Shown one piece after another: positions 1 to 12,466 of a DNA stretch of 64,000 bases (its first letter is position 1; each line of letters opens with the position of its first letter). The translations under genes and the position numbers were made by a program. Source of the DNA: Citrus sinensis (Eukaryota; Streptophyta; Magnoliopsida; Sapindales; Rutaceae); assembly GCF_022201045.2 (NCBI RefSeq), contig NC_068556.1, positions 21,371,501-21,435,500 on the forward strand, in the 5' to 3' direction. The notes beneath the pieces were generated by a model. It did not search any database, had not been told where the DNA came from, and was given only the letters and a program-made list of their open reading frames with translations.

Positions 1-942
1 AACATAAACGCAAAACGTCAAAAAAATCAATTAAAAATATTCATGCAAATCAAGTACAAAATCCTAGAGAATGTTGTTGTACTCACATGGTATACAAGCT
101 TGTAATTAATTTCTGTGAATAGCTTGCTTAGAGTAATGCATGTTATTATATATGCCGCCATAGATTGCTTATAAAGATGAGTTTCTGATCAAGACAGCCA
201 AAAAAGCAGTAGACAAATCAAAGTTTCATTCCTTGAAATTTAATTACCTATGTTAAGTATTTAAATGACAGTGCACATCATATGTTCTGATTAGGGGCGA
301 CATCAATTGTGGTCCACAGCTATGTGACGTACGATCGATGAAGACTTTTTCAGGACCTCATGAGGCTGTAGTATTTAATTTGTACGATGAACAAGTTCAA
401 TTTGATTTCGACTCCAGTAAACTCAATTAGTTGAGTAATTAATTCGAAGATTGATTTTTGCTAAGTTACTTGTTCATTGATAATTTCATTAAAATATGCA
501 TTCAGAACGTTAATTGTTAAAAATCCTATAGTTACCTACATAAAGTCCGGGTCTCCGCATTTGCAGCTTTGAATTTTGACAAACGTTACGTTATTTTCAA
601 TATATCACACTCTCGGGGACAGTTAATTAGCATATGATGTGTGATCTTTTCATTCCGCTCTAGCTCTTTGCTTCAAAAATCGATATTCGCAAAATGAAGG
701 GGTCCAATAGTTTAATATAACGATACACCACCACCCCCCCTCCCCCCAAACCAACAAGTTAAAAAAGCCAATGCGTTCAAGGGACCACTCTTAAAATGGG
801 CTCGAAAGGAGGCCCATCTCAATTACAATATGCATAATATTACTTATGTTCATGAATGATCGCAAATGTATAATGCCAATCATCCATGTTTTTTCATTAT
901 AATTCATAATCAGAAACTACAGAAGCAACCCAAGTGACATAA
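1..942. other. Intergenic, no gene seen
   Basis: AT-rich noncoding DNA downstream of the minus-strand glucanase. The only open frames are short shadows. A C-rich tract lies near 730-750. The part next to 942 is presumably the 3' UTR of the glucanase. Confidence 0.6.
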
Positions 943-2055
943 TCAACGCCACAATGGGTACTTTTCAGTGAAATTAGGATAAAAAGTTCCAAAATTCTTC
1001 TCTTCTTCAGGAGTTTTAAGGTCCTCATTGAACATTGCAAAAATGTAAACCTCCAAATTGATATCAGCCTTCCGGGGAGTCCTTCCGGATACAATGGCAT
1101 GCTCCCTCAATTTGTTATTATAAGTCCGGGCATAATCGGTAATCGCGTACCCTATGCGGCCGTCAGTCGGCCAGCCCGTCTCCGACACAACAAGTTTGAC
1201 GTCCTCCCGTTGCACCACCCTCACCATTGCCGCGACAAAGGCGTCTACCATGGCATCGAAGAGGTTGTAGTATTCTAGATGTCCATCTCTAATTGGAGTT
1301 CGAGATGTAAACAGAGCATACTCAAACGGAATGTGTACGGGGTCCTCGACTAAGGCATAGTAAGGGTACACATTAATCAATAGTGGTGACCCTAAACTAT
1401 ACAAACAATGTGTGATGCTACTCATAACATCAGCAACATCCGGAGCAAACTGGCCTTGGGAAGGAGGATAAGATGTGCCTAAAACATTTGCTGCAACCGC
1501 AGTTGTGACAAAAATAAAATCATAGCCAGCCTTTCTCACTGAATTGTGAAGATTCATAATGGCTGGCTCAACACAGGTTGCAAGAATACCAGGGATCACC
1601 TCGTTGCCAACACAAAGATAACGGAACCTAACGCCTTTTCGGACGTATGTGATTATGTGATCTTGAACCCATTTATCAGCAGCATCTTGGCTTGAAGCTA
1701 CATAATTAATGGCCTCATTTGGTACGCCAATTGTGACTACAAGATTGGTTCCGCTCAATGCTTCTAAAATCTCAATATTAGCATCGTAGATACGGATTAG
1801 TCCAATTTTGTTGCTGAAATTCTTGGTTAGGAAATCGATAACCTGTTTCGGAGAAGGGAGATTGTCTCCCTCCCTTCCATAATTGATCCCGACATCGCCA
1901 CCTGCAAAGACGTTAATGAATTTTCTCCGCTAACACTGAAATTAACATGGTGAGTGTTATTAAAAAAAAAAAAAATTATTTCACTTACTGAACACCGCAG
2001 AGAGGTGAAATACAACAATTGTTAACAGCACAAACCATATTGCGGAAGCCATCAT
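943..2055 (-). CDS. Glucan endo-1,3-beta-glucosidase (GH17), two exons
   Basis: Secreted family GH17 enzyme that hydrolyses beta-1,3-glucan (callose or fungal wall glucan) in the apoplast or vacuole. Exon 1 is 2055-1989 (a double ATG, then a hydrophobic signal peptide ending near LSAVFS). Exon 2 is 1901-943. The donor reads A|GTAAGT and the acceptor TTTGCAG|GT. The join is in phase and gives 341 aa, a normal length for the compact class without an X8/CBM43 tail. The mature protein starts with the family motif DVGINYG. The acid/base region VGNEV and the nucleophile motif VSETGWPTDG are both present. The C-terminus is the usual FxMFNEDLK...NFGxFYP...YPL. I see no frame damage. It runs in the same direction as the HSP70 gene upstream but is a separate transcription unit. 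Confidence 0.9.
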
Positions 2056-2574
2056 ACACGAGTAGATTGCCTATTCCAATTTCCAAATGTGCGAAAAGCA
2101 ATCAAATTCCGTTGATTCTCTTAACTGGGTAAAAACTAGAATGACAAGAAATACTCAATTACTCACCAGCACTTTAAAGAGCACTTTCTAGCTACTCTGG
2201 AGACTCAAAGAGTACAACCGTTACACATATAGAATAGGAATAATTATGAAGCCTAGTTGGATTTTAGCATAAAATCCGGGCAACTATGCTCATTGAATAA
2301 CGTTCCAATTTTAGCCTTGCACCACACGAGAAAAGCACGTGCAACCAATGCATAACTTTGCCAAAAGTAATACGATAGCTATTCACAACTATGTTTTCAC
2401 TGACATCAGGCAAACTATGGGCACCCATAAAACCTGTGTACAAAGAACGCATCAAAACAGCCTCTATTATTTCTTTATGATGCAAACTCACAAAGTAAAT
2501 TTTTCTGAAGGATACAGACTCATATGCATACAACGCTTGAAAATATTAAAAAGCAATCAAATTTCAAGACACCA
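2056..2574. other. Spacer between glucanase and HSP70
   Basis: About 520 bases without a supported gene. It should hold the glucanase promoter and the 3' UTR of the HSP70 gene, both read on the minus strand. The short plus-strand frame starting at 2339 is a shadow. Confidence 0.5.
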
Positions 2575-4296
2575 TTACATTTTCTTCGGCTGCACTGTCT
2601 CAAGGTCTAGAGTGGATCCATAAGCCCTGTTTAGAGCTTCAGCACACCAGCCATGTCCATCATCAACCGTTGGCAGTCTCACTTCCATTACAGGAATCAC
2701 TGGATGTGGGTTGCCAGGCATAATGACCCCAACCAAAACTCTCAGCACACTCGAGGCATCAATGTCCATGCACACATTTATTTCTGGTACTCCTTTGGGA
2801 GAGGGAGGAATTCCTGTTATCTTGAAATAGCCTAGAAGATGATTCTCTTCTACCTTCTCCCCTTCACCTTCATAAACAATAATCAGCGCCTCAGACTGGT
2901 TGTCGCGAACTGTTGTGAAGACCAGATCTTTCCGTGCTGGCATCGTGGTGTTTCTAGGAATGATGGGTACAAAGTTGTTGCCATTAGCTCGTATACCAAT
3001 GCCAAGTGGTGTGACTTGGATGGTTAACAGGTCCAGGTTCCCAAATGGATCGTTAATGCCTGAAGTCACTGCTCCTTCCAGAGCTGCCCCACTAACTGCT
3101 GCTTCCAATGGGTTAATACCCTCATAGAGTTCTACTTTTTTGCATGTACTCTGGACAAGATTCCTTACTTTTGGAATATATGAGCAGCCACCCACGAGTA
3201 TTACATCATTCAGATCCTCTATCTCCACCTTCGCATCATGCAAGCACTGGGTTATAAGGCTCCCACATTTCTCAAATACCTTTTGGTTTACTTCCTCAAA
3301 CTCCTCTCGCGTTACATTTTTTGATACTTTTAATCCATTTCCCAAGTCGACATTAATCTGAACACTCGTCTCTGATGATAGTTTATGGATTGCATCCTGG
3401 GTAGCAACCCGAAGCAACGCCATTGATTTGATCTCATTCATACCATAGCTTGAGAAAAGAGACTCTGAATTTGGCATAAGATGACGCATCATATTCTGAA
3501 GTAAATCCTCTCCTCCAATAGCACTTCCTGATAAAGCTTTAATCTGTGAAACTCCTCCAGCTGTAGCACTCACAGTGACATCACAGTACCCAGCACCCAT
3601 ATTGAAAATGACCGCAATCTTCTCACTTCCACTGCCCAAATTCTCATGCACACTCTGTTGCTGCTGCTGAGCATACAATAGAGCTACAGCAGTTGGTTCA
3701 GGCATAAGTCTGAGGACATGAAGGCCAGCCATAGCACATGCTCGTTCAATGCGTGTCAGTTGGAAACGACTGAATGAAACTGGAATGGTTAGAACAACAT
3801 TTCTTATTGGGCGTTTCAACTGAGTTTCAGCCATGGCTCTTAGTTCCACCAAAAATATTGCCAGGACTTCTTCGGGAGTGGTGGATCTCCACGCATTGTT
3901 CACTAAGGCTGCAATAAATGGACGAACACCAATGTCCACGGTTTGGACCAAAAACGGTAAGCTTTTGCTTGCATGGACCACAGGATCGGTGTCAACTCTG
4001 CCGATTAAGCGTTTCATGTTGAAAATAGCAGCTCCAGATAACATTTCATGTTCATGGGAGAGTTGAGTGCTGACTCCACCTGCAGGAACTTCATCCTTGA
4101 AGGTGACATATGAACGCATCACCTTCTGGTTTCTTGTGTTCTTAATAAGCTCTACTTCAGAGCCATTCCAGAATGCAATACTGCATTGTGAAGTACCTAT
4201 GTCAATTCCAATTGCAATTTCAGGAAAAGGGGATGAGGTCTTTTCTTCTCCTGTTGTTTCAGTATCAGAAGCCACAGTGTACGCTGGTTCAGCCAT
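2575..4296 (-). CDS. HSP70-8: HSP70-8-like chaperone, no C-terminal lid (573 aa)
   Basis: A divergent cytosolic HSP70-family protein similar in plan to Arabidopsis heat shock protein 70-8. The coding region has no intron. I start at MAEPAY (4296) because the longer frame upstream reads through a probable 3' splice site two bases before it (AG at 4300-4299). The N-terminal ATPase domain has the phosphate-1 motif GIDIGTSQCSIAFW (about residues 30-43), the connect motif (PEPTAVALLY) and the adenosine motif (ILVGGCSYIPKVRNL). The phosphate-2 loop reads FNMGAGYCDV instead of the canonical FDLGGGTFDV. A shortened substrate-binding domain starts around QVTPLGIGI. The alpha-helical lid and the EEVD tail are absent, so the protein ends at PKKM. 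ATP turnover may be weak. The family call is certain; the orthology is probable. Confidence 0.9.
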   Translation of the reverse strand: MAEPAYTVASDTETTGEEKTSSPFPEIAIGIDIGTSQCSIAFWNGSEVELIKNTRNQKVMRSYVTFKDEVPAGGVSTQLSHEHEMLSGAAIFNMKRLIGRVDTDPVVHASKSLPFLVQTVDIGVRPFIAALVNNAWRSTTPEEVLAIFLVELRAMAETQLKRPIRNVVLTIPVSFSRFQLTRIERACAMAGLHVLRLMPEPTAVALLYAQQQQQSVHENLGSGSEKIAVIFNMGAGYCDVTVSATAGGVSQIKALSGSAIGGEDLLQNMMRHLMPNSESLFSSYGMNEIKSMALLRVATQDAIHKLSSETSVQINVDLGNGLKVSKNVTREEFEEVNQKVFEKCGSLITQCLHDAKVEIEDLNDVILVGGCSYIPKVRNLVQSTCKKVELYEGINPLEAAVSGAALEGAVTSGINDPFGNLDLLTIQVTPLGIGIRANGNNFVPIIPRNTTMPARKDLVFTTVRDNQSEALIIVYEGEGEKVEENHLLGYFKITGIPPSPKGVPEINVCMDIDASSVLRVLVGVIMPGNPHPVIPVMEVRLPTVDDGHGWCAEALNRAYGSTLDLETVQPKKM

Positions 4297-5990
4297 TCCT
4301 GTGTTTTTACAGATTTGCAACTGATGAAGAAATTGTTCAGAATGATATAATAAAGCAGAGGACAATCCATAAACCAACACAAGTATAGAAATGATAAAAA
4401 GCCAAGGGGGGCAGTGCCGCTGATTTCTCAGAGATGAGAAGGATAAAGTTAAGTGTACATTAAAATTTTTACCAGCCGAGCTTCCTTTAGTACTTGAACA
4501 AAGTGCTCTCTATCAAACAACATGTTATAGGAAACAAAGTTACATGGCTTTAGGACTCAACATATTTTGATTCCCAAAAGTAGATCCCAAAAGTGCATTC
4601 TACAAGGTCGGTCAACTTTACAGATTTTAAGTTTGAGAATCAGATAACATGAAGCTATAATTCTATTACTAATTTAGTTTACACCCTTTTTTTCCCCACT
4701 GTTTTTCTCTGCTGCCAAAGAAGCCTAATCTCCTTTTAGCTGTAGTGCAATATGACTCTGATGCCTCACTTTGTTAACCTGTCTTACAATCACCATCTCT
4801 GTAAATTGTGAAGCTGGACCTTCTAAAAGGCAGAAGAAGAACCGGAATAACTACTATATCCAGACAGGTGAAAACTAAAGTACTCACGGTATTGAGAGGC
4901 CCTATATACATAAGTCCTACTGTATGTTTTGGGTAGCAATGCACTTAAATCACCTTCAAAAGCCAACGCGCTAAACTATATAAAGCTTCTGGAATTTTAT
5001 GGCAACTAAATAAATGATAGTACATGCAAGTCTTTCAACAAACACCTTCAAGATATTATTGATTCACATCAAAGATTGCAAATAAAACCGAAAAACGGAC
5101 ATCCAATTCAAAAGTAGCACTTGTCTCATATGGTACATATACATAATAGCAAATGAATTAAAATGCACATTGATGTATTAAATTTCCAAGAAAATACAAA
5201 ACGAAATGATTCACTCATCGTGGCAACAAATCGACAGATCATGGACAGGCAAACATGGACTTTCCATTGCCACCACCTTTTGTGTCGCTAATTCAACTAA
5301 TCAAGAATAACATGCTACCTGTTTAGCTTCATTGACAGTAATACAAAGAGATATTCCCAGATCAATTAAACTACTTGGCGGGCGGGCGGGCGGGGTGGGG
5401 GGGCGGCAAATTCAATGAAATTCACACATTACAATCACCTCAGTTTAATAAATACCAATCATTAAAAGCAGAGCAGAACCTGAAGATCAAGATGACTAAG
5501 TACTAACTGTATCCAAATCTTTAACTTGAAAAAAAAATTTCAAGCATAATGTAGAAAGATTCACGATAACAGAAAAATAAAAGCAAGCATGATCTAACAT
5601 AGTGACACAGAGACAAGACCGTCACAGTTTCAAAAATGATGAGCAACTTCTTGCATATTAATTAACACAGAAAGGAAAAAAAAACGTAAAAAAGATTAAA
5701 GAGTCGATGCGATGTTGAAATGAAGAAACAAAAAAGAATCATGCAATTACCAGGGAGGCACGAATACAAATGAATTTGCCGTAGCAAACGCAAAACAAAA
5801 ATGTGTACAAAATAAAAAGAGACTTACTGTTAGAGATTGTTTAGAGAAAGCGAGCAGAAAGCAAAGAAAGCTGAAGAGTAGCAATCGAGCCTTGGAATGG
5901 AAACTGCCAGAGCTTTTCAGTTTTAAGCGAAACGAGAGCACTTCGTTATGTGTATTATTATCAACTAGTACTTCTACGAAAAGGCGGGTT
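4297..5990 (-). other. HSP70 leader with probable 5' UTR intron
   Basis: About 1.7 kb between the HSP70 start and the putative promoter, with no coding signal. On the minus strand there are good donors at 5828 (A|GTAAGT) and 5751 (G|GTAATT). There is an acceptor at 4300-4299 (ACACAG|GAATGG) just before the ATG, so the transcript probably carries a leader intron of 1.4-1.5 kb. Inferred from splice-site quality only. Confidence 0.45.
5377..5406 (+). other. G-quadruplex-forming tract
   Basis: On the plus strand, runs of GGG separated by single C or T (GGCGGGCGGGCGGG, then GGGG T GGGGGGG C GG). This satisfies the four-G3-run pattern. It lies in the inferred HSP70 leader intron, so the G-rich strand is the template and the RNA would be C-rich. 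Confidence 0.6.
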
Positions 5991-5993
5991 CTG

Positions 5994-6013
5994 CTTCTAG
6001 AGCTTCCTAGAGA
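5994..6013 (-). promoter_or_regulatory. Candidate heat-shock element
   Basis: Four consecutive 5-bp units alternating TTC-like and GAA-like cores (cTTCt aGAGc tTCCt aGAGa), spaced like an HSE. It lies just upstream of the inferred start of the minus-strand HSP70 transcript. Two or three units deviate by one base, so this is a plausible but imperfect site. Confidence 0.4.
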
Positions 6014-8465
6014 GAGGAGTGAGGAGACACTTCTATTTATTTATTTATATTTAATTTGTGAAGGGTGGTATTAAAAAATGTGAATTAGAATTATTGTTTT
6101 GTTTTTTTTTTTTTAACTTTATATGAGTTTACGACAGCAACTAGAACGTAAAAATATTATTTTGTACTTCTTCTTTCCTCTCATTTTCCCTTCATTCACT
6201 ATTTACAGAACAGCGTTTTACTTTTTGTCAAAAAAAAACGGGGGGGGGAAAAAAAAGGCTAACTTTACGGTAAGGATTTAATAAAATATTATTTTATAAT
6301 TTAGAATTATGGTGCGGTGCTCACAATCTCAAGAAGGGTCCAGAAGAATTGACACACGTTGCAATTTGCACAACCCGAACAGCTCAGGACTCGAGAGTAA
6401 CAAAACGTGGCGTGTTAAAAAAATTAAAATTAAACAAAGCATTTACATGTTATATGGGCCGATCCAGCCAGATTGTTCATGAACCTGTTGGGCCTTTCAT
6501 GGGCTTTCATCCAGTTACGGTTGCGTCAGGTCAGGACATGGCTATTTTCGTAACTTAGCTCTATTTCGTTTGTGGTAGTATCACTTATCTGAAAATAGGT
6601 AACACAAGTTTTAATCGCCAAAGCATTTTCTCGGGTGGCACTGGATATTAAACCAAAGCTTTCAATGGGATCAGCAACCACTCAAATCCTTTCCAAATGG
6701 GCTACCAAGTTTTATTTTGTGGTTTTGACACTTTTCAAAAGTCCTTATGTAAGGATTTTTATTATGCATTCTACACGATAAGTAATTTGTTTGAATAAAT
6801 AGCTTATATTAATGACCCATTCACTTGTTGACAGAGATATTAATAGAGTTTATTAACTATTCTCATAATAGAAGTGATAAAATGTTATTATTTTCACTTT
6901 TGAATTGTAAAGTATTTTAAGATCTTATTTGAAATTAAAGTGCTATACCTTTTAACCTATAATTACTGTAGGAAAAAATTATAATTGTGAAACAAATGTT
7001 AATAATTGATAATAAATATAAATCTTAAATGATAATTTTGACAAAATTATTAAAAATATAATAAATTTCCATAACACAAGTGAAAAATCATTTCAACATA
7101 CATTTTAAGTATTAGCATATAGTGTTTACCAAATACTTTAAACTACAGCTGTCCAACCTCAATCACAGACGCACCCTAAGTTATGAAATACTACTATAAA
7201 AAATGTCTAGCCTAGTCAAATTTATTCTTGTTAATTAAGAGCTTGTTTTCCGTCACAAGACAAAGGCTATCAAGTGGAATAGACTAATAAACACCTTATG
7301 TCAATTTGCATACATAGAGAACATTTAAAGCTTAAACAATTATTTTACACCATATTTCTAAAAATGCCCCGTTTAAATCATTAGAAATCTAACTAGACCA
7401 TAATAATTTCAAAACTGCCTTTACCTATATATTTCTTCATTTTTCTTTATTTTTCCTAATAAAACACAAACTCACTTGAGTTAATTTTAAATTCACCAAA
7501 TTTAAGGAGGAAAAAGAAAAAAAGATATAACAATTCAGCGGTAATAATTTTTAACACGAAACACGTGCATTTGGCCTTTATAGCTATCTGTGTTTCTGAA
7601 AGTGCAACTTAAATGCGAAGAATAAAGCGTTGCGGAAAATCCATGGTAACTTTCCCATTTTCCCCTCTACAGGGAGATGTGTCGCGCATTTCACTTTAAT
7701 TGAATTTCTGCGTTCAATCGGCACAGATGCAAAATGAGGGAACAGTAGGCACAAGATTTGAAGCGGCTGGGTCCCATTGTTGGGGACGCCCGACCAGCTC
7801 TTTTATTGCCCGATCGACCACACTGTCAATCATTTAACCATTTAGCGGATAGCGACCCCCCTTTGATGGAAATCATCGTGTGTTTTATAATTGCGATGGA
7901 GTTGTTCTAGTTTTAATTAAAATTAAGTTCTCGGTTTAAAATTAGAAACAAAGCTGAGTTAAATATTTATTGAAAATTTTTTATTTTTTAATAATTTTAC
8001 CAGTTTGAATTTAAATTAATGGGAGTTTAATGTAATTTTTGGATACCAAATAATTTAATATAACAGAAAAAAAAACCATGGAATCGAGCTACACAAATGA
8101 CTATTACATGCAAAACCATTTTCATCATTCTCCTTCTTCGTAATATTGGTGTTAATCAATAATATTGGTTAACTAAATAGTTCATACTAGGACAAACTTT
8201 TTATCAGTAGATGGATGCTGCAAACGCTTGGTGATAATGAAGGGCTCTGTTTTACAAATCATTATTTGTGTTTAAAATAAAAATCACTTTTAATAATTAT
8301 TTTGAATTACTTAAAAAGAAAAAAAAGGTTAAATTATTTAGCTCAGATCAAATTTTAATTTAAAATATTTTTTTTTCTGAGTGGGTGATTTAAGTTATGA
8401 ACTCGACGCAGATGAACAACGAACCACACAAAAAAATTTGCTTCTGAATGGAACAAAACAAAAAA
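6014..8465. other. Intergenic between HSP70 and CuAO1
   Basis: About 2.4 kb of AT-rich DNA separating divergent genes (HSP70 minus, CuAO1 plus). It contains homopolymer tracts and one decayed MITE. The open frame at 6349-6558 has no recognisable protein features and is not called. Confidence 0.5.
6940..7176. mobile_element. Decayed Tourist-like MITE
   Basis: The interior closely matches the better-preserved MITE at 34751-35005, for example the stretches around 'aaaattattaaa.atataataaat' and 'tagtgtttac.aaatacttt'. The right end finishes in ...ACGCACCC followed by TAA, like the relative. The left end is eroded and its border is approximate. Confidence 0.5.
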
Positions 8466-11400
8466 ATGGCTGCCGCTCCTTCCCAAACCATCCTTTTCAT
8501 TATCCTTCTTCACATCTTCTACATCTTCGTCCCCAGCCACCAATACCACCCACTGGACTCCTTAACTCCGTCCGAATTCAGTCAAATCAGAAGCATTGTG
8601 ACAAAAGCTTACCCCGAATCATCAACCCACAAATTAACCTTTCAGTACGTAGGCTTAGAAGAACCGAGCAAGCAAACAGTTATCTCATGGCTCAAAAACG
8701 AAACCACCACGAACCCACCTCGCCAAGCCTTTGTTATTGCACGCATAGACCATCAAACACACGAACTCATCGTCGACTTATCGCTGCAAGAGATCGCGTC
8801 CAAACGAATTTACAGCGGCTACGGGTACCCTATGTTCACTTTTGAAGATCAAGAAAATGCTGACAAGTTGGCGTTCACGTACCCGCCGTTCGTGGCTTCT
8901 ATTCGTAGGCGAGGGCTTAAGCTTGAAGAGGTGGTGTGCGAGAGTTTCAGCGTTGGCTGGTACGGAGCGGAGGAGGAGGAGGGGAAGAATAAGAAGAGGA
9001 TTGTTAAGGTGATGTGTTATTATATGAATGGGACCGTGAATTTGTTCATGAGACCGATTGAGGGAATTAGTATGACCGTTGATCTTGATGAGATGAAGAT
9101 CATTGGGTTTCAAGATAGAGTTACTGTCCCTGTACCCAAGGCCGATGAGACCGAGTTCAGGGAATCAAAGATAAAGCCTCCTTTTAGGCAGAGCTTAAAG
9201 GCGATTACGGTGGTTCAACCGGACGGCCCAAGTTTCACCATTGACGGACACATGATTAGGTAAGAATCTTTTAGTGAGAAGAGTGCGGCGAATTACTTCA
9301 ACATCAATCACATTCGTATATTTATAAACTAATTACTTGTACAAAAATTTGTATATAACGATCGAGGAGAGTGTAAATCGTGAATGCTGATGTATTACTT
9401 GGTTAAAATTGATCATAAAAATCTTCAATTAATTGGGTCTTAATGACAATTATAATAATTAAGGTGGGCTGATTGGGAGTTTCATCTAAGTTTCGACGTT
9501 CGAGCTGGAATGATAATATCATTGGCCTCAATATACGATCTGGAGAAGCAACAATCTCGTCGAGTATTATACAAAGGCCATGTATCGGAGATGTTTGTGC
9601 CATACATGGATCTAACAGAGGAATGGCAACGCAGAACATTCTTTGACGCGGGCGAATACGGCTACGGATTATGCTCGATGACGCTTGAACCTCTCAGGGA
9701 CTGCCCACCGAATGCTGTTTTCATGGACGCCTATTTTGCGAAGCAGGATGGGATGTCCCGGAAAATTCCTAAAGCTTTCTGCATTTTCGAACGATATGCC
9801 GGAGACATTATGTGGCGCCACACTGAAGCCACTATTCCAGGGAAAACGGTATGTGATTATGTCCTTCTTGGTTCTTCAACATCACACTCTAAGATATTGG
9901 CAGTTCAATTTCTTTTTTCCTTAATTATTATGGGATAAATGTGATTCAGGTAAGGGAGGTTAGGCAGGACGTGAGCCTAGTGGTGAGAACGGTATCGACT
10001 TTTGGTAATTACGACTATGTTAATGATTGGGAATTTAAGCAGAGTGGCTCCATCAAAGTCACGGTAAGCCTAATTGCTACAGTTTGTGTTCCTTTTATTT
10101 TCTGGGAAAATTAACACAGACTTCGACATTTGCCAGGACAGAGTTTGATCCTTGTTGGTTTATAAACGGACATCCAGAGTCCTGAATTTTTTATTTCTAT
10201 ATAATTATATTATCTCTAATGTATTGTATATAGAATTTCTCGTTATTTATGTCAGTGAATTACGTTCATTTAGATGAATTAAAAATATTATAGTACGGTA
10301 AACTTGGTGGTCTTTATACATTAATCGTAGTGAATATTATATAGTATGTCAATACCATTATCTCCATTTAGATAGAAAAAATTTACTACATGAAATTTCA
10401 ACTGTCCATTTTTATAAACAATAAGGAGTCTAACCCTGTCCTCTTAATCAAACTCAGAAACCTAAGATAGTTTGATGATTTTCAAGACAAAAATTTCAGT
10501 TTATTAATCTAAAGACCAGTCTATATATATTCAATGTAATTGTTTTTATCAAAATAGTTTCGAAAGAAATACAAACTCAAATTTTCCGGAGCTAATGTCA
10601 ATTAATTTATTAAAGAAAAAGAAAGTTTAATATATTGAAATTATGTGATGCTGCTAATTGGTTCATTTCAATGCAGGTTGGGCTAACTGGAATGGTGCAA
10701 GTGAGGGGAACAACATACACCCACAAAGACCACATGGAGGAGGATGTCTATGGTACGTTGGTAGCAGAAAATAGCATAGCAATACACCACGATCATTTCC
10801 TTACCTACCGTCTTGATCTTGACGTGGACGGTGATGCAAACTCCTTTGTCAAGTCGAAGCTACGGACCACCAGAGTCAATGATCGCAGATCATCCAGGAA
10901 GAGTTATTGGACGGTTGATAGTAAGACTGCCAAAACGGAATCTGATGCAAGAATTAAGCTTGGATCAGAACCGGCTGAATTGCTGTTTGTGAATCCGAAT
11001 AAGAAGACCAAGATGGGCAACCTCATTGGTTACCGTCTGATTCCAGAGGGAGTGACGGGTGCCCTTTTATCAAGCGATGATCACCCGCAAATCAGAGCGG
11101 CATTCACTAACTACAATGTGTGGGTCACAGCATATAACAAGTCTGAGAAATGGGCTGGTGGGCTTTATGCTGATCAGAGCCACGGGGATGACACCTTGGC
11201 TGTATGGAGCAACAGGTAAAAAGCCCACTTGAATTTAGTTTGTACACGGTTGGCTGGCTCTTGTTTTGATTATTGTTAATAACATGCAGGAACAGAAGCA
11301 TAGAGAATAAGGACATAGTGTTATGGTACACATTGGGATTCCATCATGTGCCTTATCAAGAAGATTTTCCTGTGATGCCAACATTGAATGGTGGGTTTGA

Positions 11401-11476
11401 GCTGCGGCCATCCAATTTCTTTGAGAGCAATCCTGTGCTCAAAGTTAAACAACCTAAAGAGGAGTATTCTCCATAA
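8466..11476 (+). CDS. Primary (copper) amine oxidase 1, five exons, 672 aa
   Basis: Secreted copper/topaquinone amine oxidase. It oxidises primary amines such as putrescine to the aldehyde, H2O2 and NH3, probably in the apoplast. Exons are 8466-9259, 9464-9848, 9950-10063, 10677-11215 and 11290-11476; all borders are GT-AG and phases match. I use the ATG at 8466 (MAAAPSQ) because CuAO2 and CuAO3 begin there. An in-frame ATG lies 18 bases upstream. A hydrophobic signal peptide is followed by [13 protein letters not shown] (N2 domain). The catalytic base Asp is about residue 326 ([10 protein letters not shown]). The TPQ precursor Tyr is about residue 414 in TFGNYD. Copper ligands are HDH (about 469 and 471) and one His of GFHHVP (about 629-630). 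There is no peroxisomal SKL tail. It is the first member of a tandem cluster and appears functional. Confidence 0.93.
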
Positions 11477-12256
11477 ACATCGAGTGATGTGTGTGGTGGA
11501 GTGAGTGGAGATATATTTTATAAGGGTGAGGTTATTTGAACTCCCTAAATTATTTAGTAAACTCATTTATTAAATAATCCTACACTTAAATTTTAAAATT
11601 TTAAATTTTACTTAATAAACTCATTTAAATACTCAATATACCCTTATTAAACTTAATTTTTATAATAAATAGTGTCTTTACTTATAAAACCCATTAAATT
11701 CATTTATAAACTCTTAACGAATGTTTTTCCCCCATTAAATTGAAGATTTTCTTTATTAATATAATCTTGAAAAATATAGTTACAGCACATATTCATCCTT
11801 GTTATTATTTTTTTTTCAAAAAGAAATTTATTATAGTACCCTTAGTAACTATCAGACCTTTTCATCCCATTTTACCCCATTTAACAATGTCTCAGCCTTG
11901 ATTTAAGATGTAGATTATTCAAATTCTTCATGGAGGTAACAAACAAACAATATCTATTCCTATCATTGCTTCTGCAGTAATCACCAACATAAAAAAGAAT
12001 CACTTATATCACCGTCTACAACATTTTTGTCTTTTTTTTAATTACTCTTGTTTTCATACTCTACTTTTTAGAAAATTCGGGAAAAAATCAATGTTGAAAA
12101 AATTCTTGATTGCCGACATTTGCTTAAAATGTGTAAATACAATCTCTTCAACAAAAATATCTGACATTTTATGTACTTTAAAATTTTCATTTATTCAAGA
12201 TCCTTAGGTTCTGAAAAAGGCATATCAAAAGGCAAATGATACTGGCTTCTTCAGAG
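11477..12256. other. 3' flank of CuAO1, AT-rich
   Basis: No gene seen. It is low-complexity, A/T-dominated sequence that presumably includes the CuAO1 3' UTR. Confidence 0.5.
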
Positions 12257-12466
12257 TTATGTAGGCTTTCTTCTAATTTGGTCTAACAACCAAGGGTCAT
12301 CTTTTTTTTTCAGCGTTCTTACCTTCTCAATTTTGAGACCACACAATGACTCTAGAACCTTCTTGATCTCAGTCTTTGAAGCAGAGGCCATGGTTCTGAA
12401 AGCAATTTCTTTAATATTTTCAAATGAAGACGGCATGAGAAGCTTCATAGAGAAATCGATAAGCAT
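12257..12466 (-). pseudogene. Fragment of mitochondrial ribosomal protein L23 (uL23m)
   Basis: The minus-strand frame reads MKLLMPSSFENI, AFRTMASASKTEIKK and VLESLCGLKIEKVRTL. This is the conserved body of plant mitochondrial uL23 (KLLMP..., SASKIEIKRVLES.YGF.V.KV.TL). It then diverges immediately after the point where the family continues with a lysine-rich GKKKKRGG segment. The N-terminal lead and the C-terminal third are missing or scrambled, and no introns are visible. It is most likely a truncated, possibly processed, pseudogene. Confidence 0.6.

Noticed and set aside
6349..6558. 69-codon plus-strand frame
   Set aside because: No homology pattern, poor initiation context, in a region with no splice or promoter support.
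8381..8845. 154-codon frame overlapping CuAO1 exon 1 (similar ones at 22552 and 32954)
   Set aside because: Shadow frames of the amine oxidase exon; they recur only because the exon is duplicated.
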